Under the pieces are notes generated by a model. That model was not told where the DNA came from and did not search any database. It saw nothing but the letters and a program-made list of their open reading frames with translations. The translations under genes and the position numbers were made by a program. A stretch of DNA of 5,368 nt from Planctomycetaceae bacterium UBA6894. Its GTDB lineage: Bacteria > Planctomycetota > Planctomycetia > Gemmatales > Gemmataceae. This document shows positions 1 through 5,368 of this stretch, piece after piece (position 1 is the stretch's first letter; every line of letters begins with the position of its first letter). Location: positions 1 to 5,368 of the forward strand of contig DKBS01000039.1 of NCBI GenBank assembly GCA_002451275.1, written 5' to 3'.

Positions 1-263
1 TTCTCGGACAGGAAGCCGTAGCCGGGGTGGATGGCCTGCACATCGCCGATCTCGGCGGCGGAGATGAGGCGCGGGATGTTCAGGTAGCTTTCGGCCGACG
101 GGCCCGGGCCGATGCAGATGGCCTGGTTGGCCAACGACAGGTACGGCGCGCCGCGGTCCGCCTCGGAAAACACGGCCACCGACTCGATGCCCATATCCCT
201 GCAGGCACGGATCACCCGCAGGGCGATCTCACCCCGGTTGGCCACCAATATGCGCTGGAACAT
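1..263 (-). CDS. accC: Biotin carboxylase subunit of acetyl-CoA carboxylase, N-terminal part (cut by window edge)
   Basis: This is the first 87 codons of AccC; the gene continues past the left edge. AccC is the cytoplasmic ATP-dependent enzyme that carboxylates the biotin carried by AccB, the first half-reaction of acetyl-CoA carboxylase in fatty acid synthesis. The reading begins MFQRILVANRGEIALRVIRA, the hallmark start of the biotin carboxylase N-terminal (pre-ATP-grasp) domain. It continues through a VAVFSEADR segment (about 30-37), IGPGPSAESYLN (51-62) and IHPGYGFLSE (78-87), all conserved in the family. The ATP-grasp domain itself is outside the window. The ATG at 263-261 is preceded by AGGTGA seven bases upstream, a good ribosome binding site. 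The gap to the accB stop codon is 31 bases, so the two are almost certainly co-transcribed. Pyruvate or propionyl-CoA carboxylase biotin carboxylase domains start in a similar way, but the adjacent free-standing accB makes AccC much the likeliest identity. Confidence 0.95.
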   Translation of the reverse strand, partial: MFQRILVANRGEIALRVIRACRDMGIESVAVFSEADRGAPYLSLANQAICIGPGPSAESYLNIPRLISAAEIGDVQAIHPGYGFLSE

Positions 264-294
264 CCTTACTTCACCTGCAGAGGGTTTGGCGGGC

Positions 295-804
295 TCAGGC
301 CGACGGATCGACCCGGAACAGCACCTGTCCGTACTCCACCGGTTGCTTGTTCTCGACGCAGATCTCGACGATGGTGCCGGTCACCTCGGCGGGGATCTCG
401 TTGAAGATCTTCATCGCCTCGACCTGGCAGACCACGGTTGTGGGGCTGACCTTGGCACCCACCTGGACATACGGCGGCGAGCCGGGCTTGTCCTGGGCGT
501 AGAAGGTGCCGGGTGTGGGGCTCTTGATTTCGAGCAGCGTCTTGGCGGGCTTGGCTTCGCCGGCGGGGGCAGCGGCACCGGCGGGGGCGGCGACCGGAGC
601 CGGGGCGTAGACCGGCGCGGCGACCGGAGCGGCCATGGGCACCGCCGCCAGCACCGGCACATTCCGCTTCAGCTTGATGCTGCGCTCGCCGTCCTGCAGT
701 TCCAGCTCGGCGAGGTCGTGGCGGCTCATCAGGCCGACCAGTTCGCGAATGGTCCGTGTTTCGAAGGGTCCCGGGCCGCCGGCCTGGGGCGTTTCTTCCG
801 CCAC
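295..804 (-). CDS. accB: Biotin carboxyl carrier protein of acetyl-CoA carboxylase
   Basis: AccB carries the covalently bound biotin that shuttles CO2 from biotin carboxylase to the carboxyltransferase. The 169-residue product has the usual three parts. A short N-terminal helical region (about 14-47) contains the family-typical pattern of I-R-E-L followed by M-x-x-x-D-L-A-E-L-E-L. An Ala/Pro-rich flexible linker follows (about 50-87). The C-terminal biotinyl/lipoyl domain (about 92-166) contains SPTPGTFYAQ (95-104), the Pro-rich 'thumb' segment that marks bacterial AccB, and the biotinylation motif EAMK (129-132) with K132 as the acceptor. The residue after the lysine is Ile, where Met or Leu is more usual; this is conservative. 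An open frame extends upstream to 894, but that would overlap the peptidase gene. I chose GTG at 804-802 because AAAGGAAGG lies five bases upstream and the protein then starts where AccB homologues start. The stop is at 295-297, and accC follows after 31 bases. Confidence 0.95.
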   Translation of the reverse strand: MAEETPQAGGPGPFETRTIRELVGLMSRHDLAELELQDGERSIKLKRNVPVLAAVPMAAPVAAPVYAPAPVAAPAGAAAPAGEAKPAKTLLEIKSPTPGTFYAQDKPGSPPYVQVGAKVSPTTVVCQVEAMKIFNEIPAEVTGTIVEICVENKQPVEYGQVLFRVDPSA

Positions 805-845
805 AACCGCCTTCCTTTCTTTATTCTGAATCTTTTCTTTTTTTA

Positions 846-1976
846 TCAACTGATTGCCCCAGGCTCCAGTCCGCGTGGCAGGCTGCTCAGGCACACTCCG
901 CCATCGGGGGTGACCAGAAAGTCATCTTCCACGCGGATACCCCATCTTCCGGGGAAATATACTCCCGGCTCGATGGTCACCACCATGCCGGCTTGCAGCT
1001 TTTCGGGGTTGCCCTGACGAAACCAGGGCGCCTCATGGATCTCCAGGCCAAAGCCGTGGCCCGTTCCATGCACAAAGTACTGCTCCAAGTCATATTTTGC
1101 TAGCGACTGGCGGACAGCCTGGTCGACCTGGCTGCATTCCACGCCGGGCCGGAGGAAGGGGATGGCGGCCTGCTGGGCCGCCTGGACCGCCTGGTGGGTG
1201 GGTTCCAGGGCGGGAGTGTCCGGGAAGGATGCGGGTCCTTTGCCCAAGAGGGTGGTGCGGGTGAGATCGCTTTTGTACCCCAGGGCCGTCTGGGCGCCCC
1301 AGTCGGTGAGGAGGACGCCGTTTTCGGGGAGGGGTTTGTCGGCAGGGTGGTAGTGGGGCAGGGCGGCCCCATCATTTCCGGCGATGATGAGGGGGAAGGC
1401 CGATTCCTGCGCCCCGATTCCCCGCAGCGTGAATTCCAGGCGGTCGGCGGCCTGTTTCTCGGTGGTGCCGGGGATAAAGCCAGCCTGGCGCCATTGCGCG
1501 TAGCCGTGCTGGGCCAAGTCGACCGCCCGTCGGATCTCGTCCAACTCGCGGGAGTCTTTCACGGCCCGCAAGCCTTCCACCATGCCCTGGCAGGATTTCC
1601 AGGCCACCGCGGGCAACAGCTCCCGCCAGCGTTCCATCTCGGCCAGGGTGATGCTGGCCGATTCCACCCCGATGCTGCCGGCCTTCAACGCCGCGAGGGC
1701 CTGGGGCACGGCATCGACCAGTTTCTGGCTGGGTGGGCGGACATGGACATCGAGGCCGGGGCACTCGCGGGCCAATTGCTCGGTGTAGCGGCCATCGCTG
1801 ACCAGCAGGTCGGTGGCGCGGCCGACCAGGAGCACGGTGCTGTCGCCGGAGAAGCCGGTCAGGTAGCGCACATGGACGCCGCGGCTGACCACCAGCAGGT
1901 CCAGGTCCATGGGGTTGAGCAGGTGGCGCAGGCGGTCGCGCCGTTGTGCATGGTCAAAGGGTGAGGCGCCGGCCAT
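846..1976 (-). CDS. M24-family Xaa-Pro aminopeptidase/dipeptidase (PepP/PepQ-like)
   Basis: This 376-residue protein belongs to the 'pita-bread' metallopeptidases that cleave bonds next to proline in short peptides; it has no signal sequence and is probably cytoplasmic. The N-terminal creatinase-like domain (about 8-135) includes VRYLTGFSGDS (36-46), a family hallmark. The catalytic domain (about 145-370) has all five expected metal ligands: D225 in DWGA, D237 in SDLTRT, H307 in HGTGHGFGLEIHE, E336 in TIEPGVY, and E350 in RVEDD. The proton-shuttling histidine region LPHYHP (206-211) and H314 are also present, so the enzyme should be active. The frame stays open to 2021, but ATG at 1976-1974 has GGGAGA eight bases upstream and gives a normal family start, whereas the outer ATG lacks a clear binding site. 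It lies 66 bases after the Sm-like gene and 41 before accB. In Bacillus a similar peptidase (yqhT) also sits near accBC, there with efp between; no efp is present here. Aminopeptidase P and prolidase cannot be told apart from this sequence. Confidence 0.92.
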   Translation of the reverse strand: MAGASPFDHAQRRDRLRHLLNPMDLDLLVVSRGVHVRYLTGFSGDSTVLLVGRATDLLVSDGRYTEQLARECPGLDVHVRPPSQKLVDAVPQALAALKAGSIGVESASITLAEMERWRELLPAVAWKSCQGMVEGLRAVKDSRELDEIRRAVDLAQHGYAQWRQAGFIPGTTEKQAADRLEFTLRGIGAQESAFPLIIAGNDGAALPHYHPADKPLPENGVLLTDWGAQTALGYKSDLTRTTLLGKGPASFPDTPALEPTHQAVQAAQQAAIPFLRPGVECSQVDQAVRQSLAKYDLEQYFVHGTGHGFGLEIHEAPWFRQGNPEKLQAGMVVTIEPGVYFPGRWGIRVEDDFLVTPDGGVCLSSLPRGLEPGAIS

Positions 1977-2042
1977 GTCGATTTCTCCCGCGGATGCTGG
2001 GCCCTGTTGCCGCAACCGCATTTCTTAGGGGAAGGTCCCTGT

Positions 2043-2306
2043 TCAGTCCCCGATCACATCGGCGAGCAGGGCGATGGCCACCACCTGGCCGCGGGCCAGG
2101 AAGAGGCGCTTGCGGTTGCGCTTGATGCCCGTGGAAACGCAGGCGTGGACATAGTTTTCGCGGGTGGTTTCGGTGTCGCGGAGGTCGTGCAGATCGGCAT
2201 TTTTCAGTTCCAAGAAGCTGTCGTGGATGGCCAGCAGGGTGCCCAGGCAGACATATTCGCTGGCCAAATCGACCACCACCTTCTGGTTGAGCAAGGATTC
2301 CAGCAT
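2043..2306 (-). CDS. Small Sm/LSM-like protein of unknown function
   Basis: This is a predicted 87-residue protein beginning MLESLLNQKVVVDL and ending in DVIGD. It is not a named family that I can assign with certainty, but its pattern fits a single Sm-like barrel. Residues 9-37 resemble an Sm1 motif: alternating hydrophobics V10-V12-L14, then LGTLLAIHDSFLELKNA (21-37), with the expected Gly (G22) and Asp (D29). Residues 67-84 resemble an Sm2 motif, with R72-G73 followed by hydrophobic strand positions (VVAIAL) and an acidic end. Between them is a charged, Arg/Lys-rich stretch (about 41-67, including KRNRKR) that could contact nucleic acid. The usual Asn of the Sm1 uridine pocket appears to be E33. 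ATG at 2306-2304 has AGGG seven bases upstream; an open extension to 2519 is low-complexity and overlaps the RNase D start, so I rejected it. It seems to head the operon with the peptidase and accBC. An RNA-binding role is an inference; gene reality is well supported by its hydrophobic pattern and position. Confidence 0.8.
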   Translation of the reverse strand: MLESLLNQKVVVDLASEYVCLGTLLAIHDSFLELKNADLHDLRDTETTRENYVHACVSTGIKRNRKRLFLARGQVVAIALLADVIGD

Positions 2307-2377
2307 GTGCGCGCCCTGTTCCTGACGATTCCCAAAGCCTTGCGGGCCTTTCACTTCCGCATTTCCCCCAAGCCTCT

Positions 2378-2401
2378 GGAGATTGTAATCTGATTGTCTC
2401 C
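2378..2401. promoter_or_regulatory. AT-rich repeat cluster in the divergent intergenic region; possible promoter or operator
   Basis: The 164-base gap between the Sm-like gene and RNase D is GC-rich except for this patch. It holds a 5-bp inverted repeat AGATT/AATCT around a GT centre (2380-2391), a direct repeat of GATTGT at 2381 and 2392 (11 bases apart, one helical turn), and outer GGAGA/TCTCC arms (2378-2382 and 2397-2401). On the minus strand, TACAAT (2387-2382) matches five of six bases of a sigma-70 -10 box and would place a start about 70 bases before the Sm-like gene. There is no matching -35 box at 17 bases, so the promoter assignment is weak. The rest of the region shows nothing I can name. 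Confidence 0.25.
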
Positions 2402-2470
2402 GGCGCACCCAGCGCCCTTTTTCGCAGCGCTCCTCCGGCAGGTTGGGAGCGGATTTGGACCGAGGCCCGC

Positions 2471-3688
2471 ATGCCAGACGCCGAAGCAACGCCCCCCCCA
2501 CCCGGAAAGCATGCGCCAAGCCCGGTGCGTGAGGAATACATCGATACCCGGGACGGCCTGCGGACGCTGCTGAACAAGCTGAGCCAACTTCCGGTGTGGG
2601 CTTTCGACACCGAGTTTGTGGGGGAGGAGACCTATATCCCGCGGCTGTGCCTGGTGCAGGTGGCGACGCCCGACACCCTGTACCTGGTGGACCCGCTGGC
2701 GGTGGATGACATCGCCTCGTTCTGGAAACTGGTGGCCGAACCGGGGCGGCGGGTGGTGGTGCATGGCGGGCGGGAGGAAATTCGCCTGTGCAGGCAGTGG
2801 GCCGGGGTGCCTCCCTCGGGTCTTTTTGACGTGCAGGTGGCGGCCGGCCTCACCGGCCCGGTCTTTCCGCTTGGGATGGGTACCCTGGCGGAGCAGGAGC
2901 TGGGTGTGCGGCTGCGCAAGGGGGAAACGCTGACCGAGTGGCGCACGCGGCCGCTGAGCCCCGAGCAGATCATCTATGCGTATGACGATGTCCGTTACCT
3001 GCTGCCTTTGGAAAAAATCCTGTCGGGGCGGCTGGCGGACACCCATCGGCAGGCGTGGATGGAGGAGGAAACCAGTCGCCAGATCAACAGTGTGGATCCG
3101 GTGCGCATCCAGGAGGATGAGCGCTGGCGCAAGCTGAAGGGCGCCGGCAGCCTGGACCCGAAGCGCCTGGGGGTGCTGCGGGCCCTGCACGCCTGGCGGG
3201 AGGGGCGGGCCAACGAGCTGAACCGCCCGGTGCGAGTGCTGATGCGGGACGACCTGCTGGTGGAGCTGGCCCGCCGGATGCCAACGCGCCCCGCCGACCT
3301 GGAGCTGGTGCGGGGCATATCGAAGCGGGATGTGCCGGTGCTGGTGGAGGTGATTGAGCAGGCCCGCAACCTGCCGCGGGACCAATGGCCGGAGGCGACG
3401 CCGCGCGAGCTGGAGGCGCCGCAGGCGCAGCCCCTGGTCAGTTTTTTGCAACTGGTGCTGCAGCACCACTGCGCCCGGGTGAACCTGGCCCAGCCGCTGG
3501 CGGCGACGCAGGCGGAGCTGAAAACCCTGGTCCGCCAGCACCTGACCGGTGAAGCCCAACCCAGCGAGGGGCTGCTGTCGGCGGGGTGGCGGCGCGAGCA
3601 TATCCTGCCCCTGTTGCAAGACGCGCTGGCCGGCCGGCTGGCGCTGCGCGTGGAGGACATCACGCGGGATGAGCCGCTGGGGTGGTGA
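2471..3688 (+). CDS. rnd: Ribonuclease D, DEDDy 3'-5' exoribonuclease with HRDC domains
   Basis: RNase D trims 3' ends of tRNA precursors and other small RNAs using two metal ions in the cytoplasm. This 405-residue protein has the exonuclease domain at about 22-195. Exo I is AFDTEFVGEETY with D46 and E48; Exo III is IIYAYDDVRYLLPL with Y169 and D173. In Exo II (VVVHGGREEIRLC, 95-107) the position equal to the catalytic Asp of E. coli RNase D is Glu (E103). The typical TEWRTRPLSPEQ segment lies at 155-166. An HRDC helical domain follows (about 230-300), including LHAWREGRANELNRP, and a second HRDC-like region (about 320-395) completes the RNase D layout. ATG at 2471 has GAGG five bases upstream; the first 18 residues are Pro-rich and probably disordered, so a GTG start at 2525 is possible but less likely. 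It is transcribed away from the Sm-like/accBC operon, and its stop is 22 bases from the convergent phosphatase stop, with no terminator hairpin visible between them. Confidence 0.93.
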   Translation: MPDAEATPPPPGKHAPSPVREEYIDTRDGLRTLLNKLSQLPVWAFDTEFVGEETYIPRLCLVQVATPDTLYLVDPLAVDDIASFWKLVAEPGRRVVVHGGREEIRLCRQWAGVPPSGLFDVQVAAGLTGPVFPLGMGTLAEQELGVRLRKGETLTEWRTRPLSPEQIIYAYDDVRYLLPLEKILSGRLADTHRQAWMEEETSRQINSVDPVRIQEDERWRKLKGAGSLDPKRLGVLRALHAWREGRANELNRPVRVLMRDDLLVELARRMPTRPADLELVRGISKRDVPVLVEVIEQARNLPRDQWPEATPRELEAPQAQPLVSFLQLVLQHHCARVNLAQPLAATQAELKTLVRQHLTGEAQPSEGLLSAGWRREHILPLLQDALAGRLALRVEDITRDEPLGW

Positions 3689-3710
3689 GCGGGGAAGGCG
3701 GCGGTGAGGA

Positions 3711-5099
3711 TCAGCCCGTGACGGCCACCATGCCGGCCCTGCGCTGGCCGCTTTTGCAGGTGTCCATCACCCGGCCGGTGTGATCCATGGCCAGGTGGAA
3801 GCGCTCGCGGCCCTCGAGCCGGTGCAGCGAGATGTGGTAATCGTCGCTGGTTTTCACCATGACATGCAACTGGTCATCGGGCCGGGGGATGCGCAAGCGG
3901 CCCCAGGAGCCATCGCCCAGGTACAGCACGCCGTTGTCATTGTGCAGGCCGCCGACCAGGGGTTTGGTGCGCTTGAAGGTGTGGTCGTGGTGCTCGAGCA
4001 CCACGGGCACGCGGTGCCTCTCGAACAGGGGCACCCAGTGTTTGCGCTGGTTCTCGCCGGTGCCATTGACCGTTTTGCCATCCTTGCCGAGGGTGGCCAC
4101 CGGATTGCGGTGGGAGGGGTAGGCCGGCACATGGTTGACGATGATGGTGTGGGGGTGGTCCTTCCGGGCGGCGAGGGTCTTGTCCAGCCAGTCGGTCTGT
4201 GCGCCCTCCACCCTGGAGGTGTGGCCGGTGTCGAGCAGGACCAGGCTGAGGTAGTCGCCGAAATCGAGCGTGGTGTAGCCGGTTTCGGGGAACAGGCCGT
4301 CGAACAGCGGATAAAAGAAAGTGGCTTTGTCGCGCGTGCCGTAGCCGCCGTCCACCTCGTGGTTGCCGAGGCAGGGCACCAGGGGGATCAGCCGGCTGTC
4401 ATTATCCACCATGGTGGTAGAATAATTGCGGATGAACGCCAGGCTGGCCTCCACGGAGCGGCCGTTGTCATAGCCCAGGTCGCCGCCGATCACGACGAAC
4501 ATGGGGTTTTGGCGGGCGGCCAGGCGGTTGTTTTCCAGGGCGGCCAGATTCACGCCGCAGTCGCCCCCCGAAATGAAGGAGAACGAGTCGGTGGCCCTGG
4601 AAGGCATGGTGCGGAAGCGCCAGTTGGGCGAGCTTTTGCCGATGCGGAAGAGGTGCTCGGTGCCCGGGGTCAAGCCGGTCAGCTCGGCCCGGTACACCAG
4701 GAAGTCGGTCCGGGGGAAATATTTGGCCCGCGGAACCACGCTGCGCCATGGAACCGTGACCGGCTTGGCCTGGGGATCGACCGGGGCGAGGGGGTCCTTG
4801 CGCGCCGTGAGGCGGGAATCATCGGTGAAGAAGACTGTGGTGTCGGCGGTTTCGCCCCGGGTGCCGATCCACTGGACGACCATGGTGGTGGTGGGATCGC
4901 GATGCCAGGTCAGAAACAGGGTCTGGGGCTGGAACCTGGGCAACTCGGCCCCCAGCCTCCTTTGCATCGCCTCAAATTCGGCGTCCTTCGATGTCTTGGG
5001 TGCGGCCACCTTGTCCGCCGCCTGCCCCAAGAGCACGCTGCCCGACCCCAAGGTGGTGAAAGATGTCCCCAGGAACAACCGGCGATTGGCGGAACCCAT
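3711..5099 (-). CDS. Tat-exported purple acid phosphatase-like metallophosphoesterase
   Basis: This 462-residue protein probably hydrolyses phosphate esters outside the cytoplasm. Its N-terminus has the twin-arginine pattern NRRLFLG (5-11) and a short hydrophobic stretch ending near LLGQAADKV, a likely Tat signal peptide. Residues about 58-165 match the Ig-like N-terminal domain of purple acid phosphatases (LFLTWHRDPTTTMVVQW near 61-77). The catalytic domain (about 170-420) shows the metal motifs in order: GDCG (D180), GDLGY (D207, and Y210, the iron-binding Tyr of purple enzymes), GNHE (N246, H247), VNHVP (H323) and HHDH (H371, H373). In the last motif the usual Gly of GHxH is His. In-frame starts also exist at ATG 5108 and TTG 5114. 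I chose ATG 5099 because GGGGATGG precedes it at usable distance and the Tat motif is then close to the start; the 465-residue form is nearly as plausible. The substrate is unknown. The Tat route would suit a cofactor-loaded enzyme. Confidence 0.87.
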   Translation of the reverse strand: MGSANRRLFLGTSFTTLGSGSVLLGQAADKVAAPKTSKDAEFEAMQRRLGAELPRFQPQTLFLTWHRDPTTTMVVQWIGTRGETADTTVFFTDDSRLTARKDPLAPVDPQAKPVTVPWRSVVPRAKYFPRTDFLVYRAELTGLTPGTEHLFRIGKSSPNWRFRTMPSRATDSFSFISGGDCGVNLAALENNRLAARQNPMFVVIGGDLGYDNGRSVEASLAFIRNYSTTMVDNDSRLIPLVPCLGNHEVDGGYGTRDKATFFYPLFDGLFPETGYTTLDFGDYLSLVLLDTGHTSRVEGAQTDWLDKTLAARKDHPHTIIVNHVPAYPSHRNPVATLGKDGKTVNGTGENQRKHWVPLFERHRVPVVLEHHDHTFKRTKPLVGGLHNDNGVLYLGDGSWGRLRIPRPDDQLHVMVKTSDDYHISLHRLEGRERFHLAMDHTGRVMDTCKSGQRRAGMVAVTG

Positions 5100-5126
5100 G
5101 TTATCCATCCCCAAAGGTGCCGATTC

Positions 5127-5155
5127 AGCCTAGCAATGCGATCCGGATGGGTCTA
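5127..5155 (-). promoter_or_regulatory. Candidate sigma-70-type promoter of the phosphatase gene
   Basis: On the minus strand, TAGACC (5155-5150; four of six matches to TTGACA) is separated by exactly 17 bases from TAGGCT (5132-5127; three of six matches to TATAAT). The latter carries an extended -10 TGC directly upstream. Transcription would begin near 5120, giving a leader of about 20 bases to the ATG at 5099 that includes the GGGGATGG element. The boxes are weak matches, so this is a plausible but unproven site. The remaining sequence from 5156 to 5232 shows nothing I can name. Confidence 0.3.
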
Positions 5156-5232
5156 AGAAATTCGGGGGAATATCGCCCCGTTTGCCCCTCGCCAGGGCCG
5201 GTTATTCCGACCCCTGCCCGGGAAATGTCCGT

Positions 5233-5268
5233 AAAAACAAAAAACCCCGCCTGAAACGGCGGGGTTTT
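5233..5268 (-). terminator. Rho-independent terminator of the tRNA-Phe gene
   Basis: A perfect 11-bp inverted repeat, AAAACCCCGCC (5241-5251) and GGCGGGGTTTT (5258-5268), closes on a six-base loop. Read on the minus strand, the stem is followed by TTTTTTGTTTTT (5244-5233), the U-rich tail of an intrinsic terminator. It lies about 20 bases downstream of the tRNA 3' end. Read on the plus strand, only the four T of the stem follow, so its action is mainly on minus-strand transcription, and it also insulates the phosphatase gene from tRNA read-through. Confidence 0.92.
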
Positions 5269-5288
5269 GGTGTGCCACGGGGGGCGAT

Positions 5289-5361
5289 TGGTAAGAGTGG
5301 GACTTGAACCCACGACCCCAGCCTTTTCAGGGCTGTGCTCTACCGACTGAGCTATCTTACC
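5289..5361 (-). tRNA. tRNA-Phe (anticodon GAA)
   Basis: This is a 73-base tRNA gene with a full cloverleaf on the minus strand. The acceptor stem is GGTAAGA pairing with TCTTACC (7 bp) and the discriminator base is A. The D-arm is GCTC/GAGC around AGTCGGTA. The anticodon stem is CAGCC/GGCTG with loop CTGAAAA, giving anticodon GAA at 5328-5326. The variable loop is GGGTC, and the T-arm is GTGGG/CCCAC with loop TTCAAGT. The 3' CCA is not encoded; the bases after the discriminator read TCG, so CCA must be added by nucleotidyltransferase. The promoter must lie beyond the right edge, only seven bases away. Confidence 0.97.
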
Positions 5362-5368
5362 GGTCCAG

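Noticed and set aside
805..894. 30-residue N-terminal extension of accB to an ATG at 894
   Set aside because: It overlaps the peptidase 3' end, is unlike AccB N-termini, and has no better ribosome binding site than the GTG at 804.
112..1017. Open frame of 301 codons on the plus strand across accC, accB and the peptidase end
   Set aside because: It crosses three real genes on the other strand and has Gly/Arg/His-rich low-complexity sequence.
1194..1964. Open frame of 256 codons on the plus strand, opposite the Xaa-Pro peptidase
   Set aside because: Gly/Ala/Val/Gln-rich translation with no motif; the opposite strand has all five M24 metal ligands. Codon-bias artefact.
2307..2519. 71-residue N-terminal extension of the Sm-like protein
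   Set aside because: It overlaps the RNase D start, is Arg/Gly-rich without pattern, and the ATG at 2306 has its own binding site and starts the Sm-like fold.
2351..3619. Open frame of 422 codons on the minus strand, opposite RNase D
   Set aside because: Gln/Arg/His/Pro-rich low-complexity product with no domain pattern, wholly antisense to a well-supported RNase D gene.
3780..5156. Open frame of 458 codons on the plus strand, opposite the phosphatase
   Set aside because: Gly/Val/Ala/His-rich translation with no recognisable motif, in a frame kept open by GC-rich codons of the phosphatase gene, whose own motifs are clear. It is an antisense shadow.
5163..5180. CGGGG/CCCCG inverted repeat upstream of the phosphatase
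   Set aside because: Only a 5-bp stem with an 8-base loop and no U-tail; expected by chance in GC-rich sequence.
5289..5361. tRNA-Phe as an integration site for a mobile element
   Set aside because: tRNA genes are common attachment sites, but no integrase or duplicated tRNA 3' end is visible in the window.

Overview
The window is GC-rich bacterial chromosome, densely coded, with short intergenic gaps. The best guess for the source is a planctomycete, possibly from the Gemmata group. That guess rests on three things: an 87-residue Sm-like protein of a type I associate with planctomycetes, the grouping of an Xaa-Pro peptidase with accB and accC, and a long two-HRDC type of RNase D. No database search was possible, so the lineage is an inference and not a demonstrated fact.

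Left block (1-2306, all minus strand). Read in the direction of transcription, it holds a small Sm/LSM-like protein (2043-2306), an M24 Xaa-Pro peptidase (846-1976), the biotin carboxyl carrier protein accB (295-804, GTG start behind a strong ribosome binding site), and the start of biotin carboxylase accC (263 down to the left edge, cut by the window). The gaps are 66, 41 and 31 bases and no terminator is visible between genes, so this looks like one operon. AccB and AccC together perform the first half-reaction of acetyl-CoA carboxylase, the first committed step of fatty acid synthesis. The peptidase is a common neighbour of accBC in bacteria, but its link to lipid synthesis is not understood.

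Middle (2307-3688). A 164-base divergent intergenic region separates the operon from an RNase D gene on the plus strand (2471-3688). The intergenic region contains a small AT-rich cluster of repeats. The RNase D has a DEDDy exonuclease domain followed by an HRDC domain and a second helical HRDC-like domain. Its Exo II acidic residue is Glu instead of the usual Asp.

Right block (3711-5368, minus strand). A Tat-exported metallophosphoesterase of the purple acid phosphatase type (3711-5099) converges on the RNase D gene with only 22 bases between them. Upstream of it are a candidate promoter, then a perfect 11-bp-stem terminator with a U-rich tail (5233-5268), and a tRNA-Phe(GAA) gene (5289-5361) which that terminator ends.

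I see no insertion sequence, prophage, CRISPR array or defence system. The most interesting items are the Sm-like protein at the head of the accBC operon, the altered RNase D active site, and the altered last metal motif of the phosphatase.
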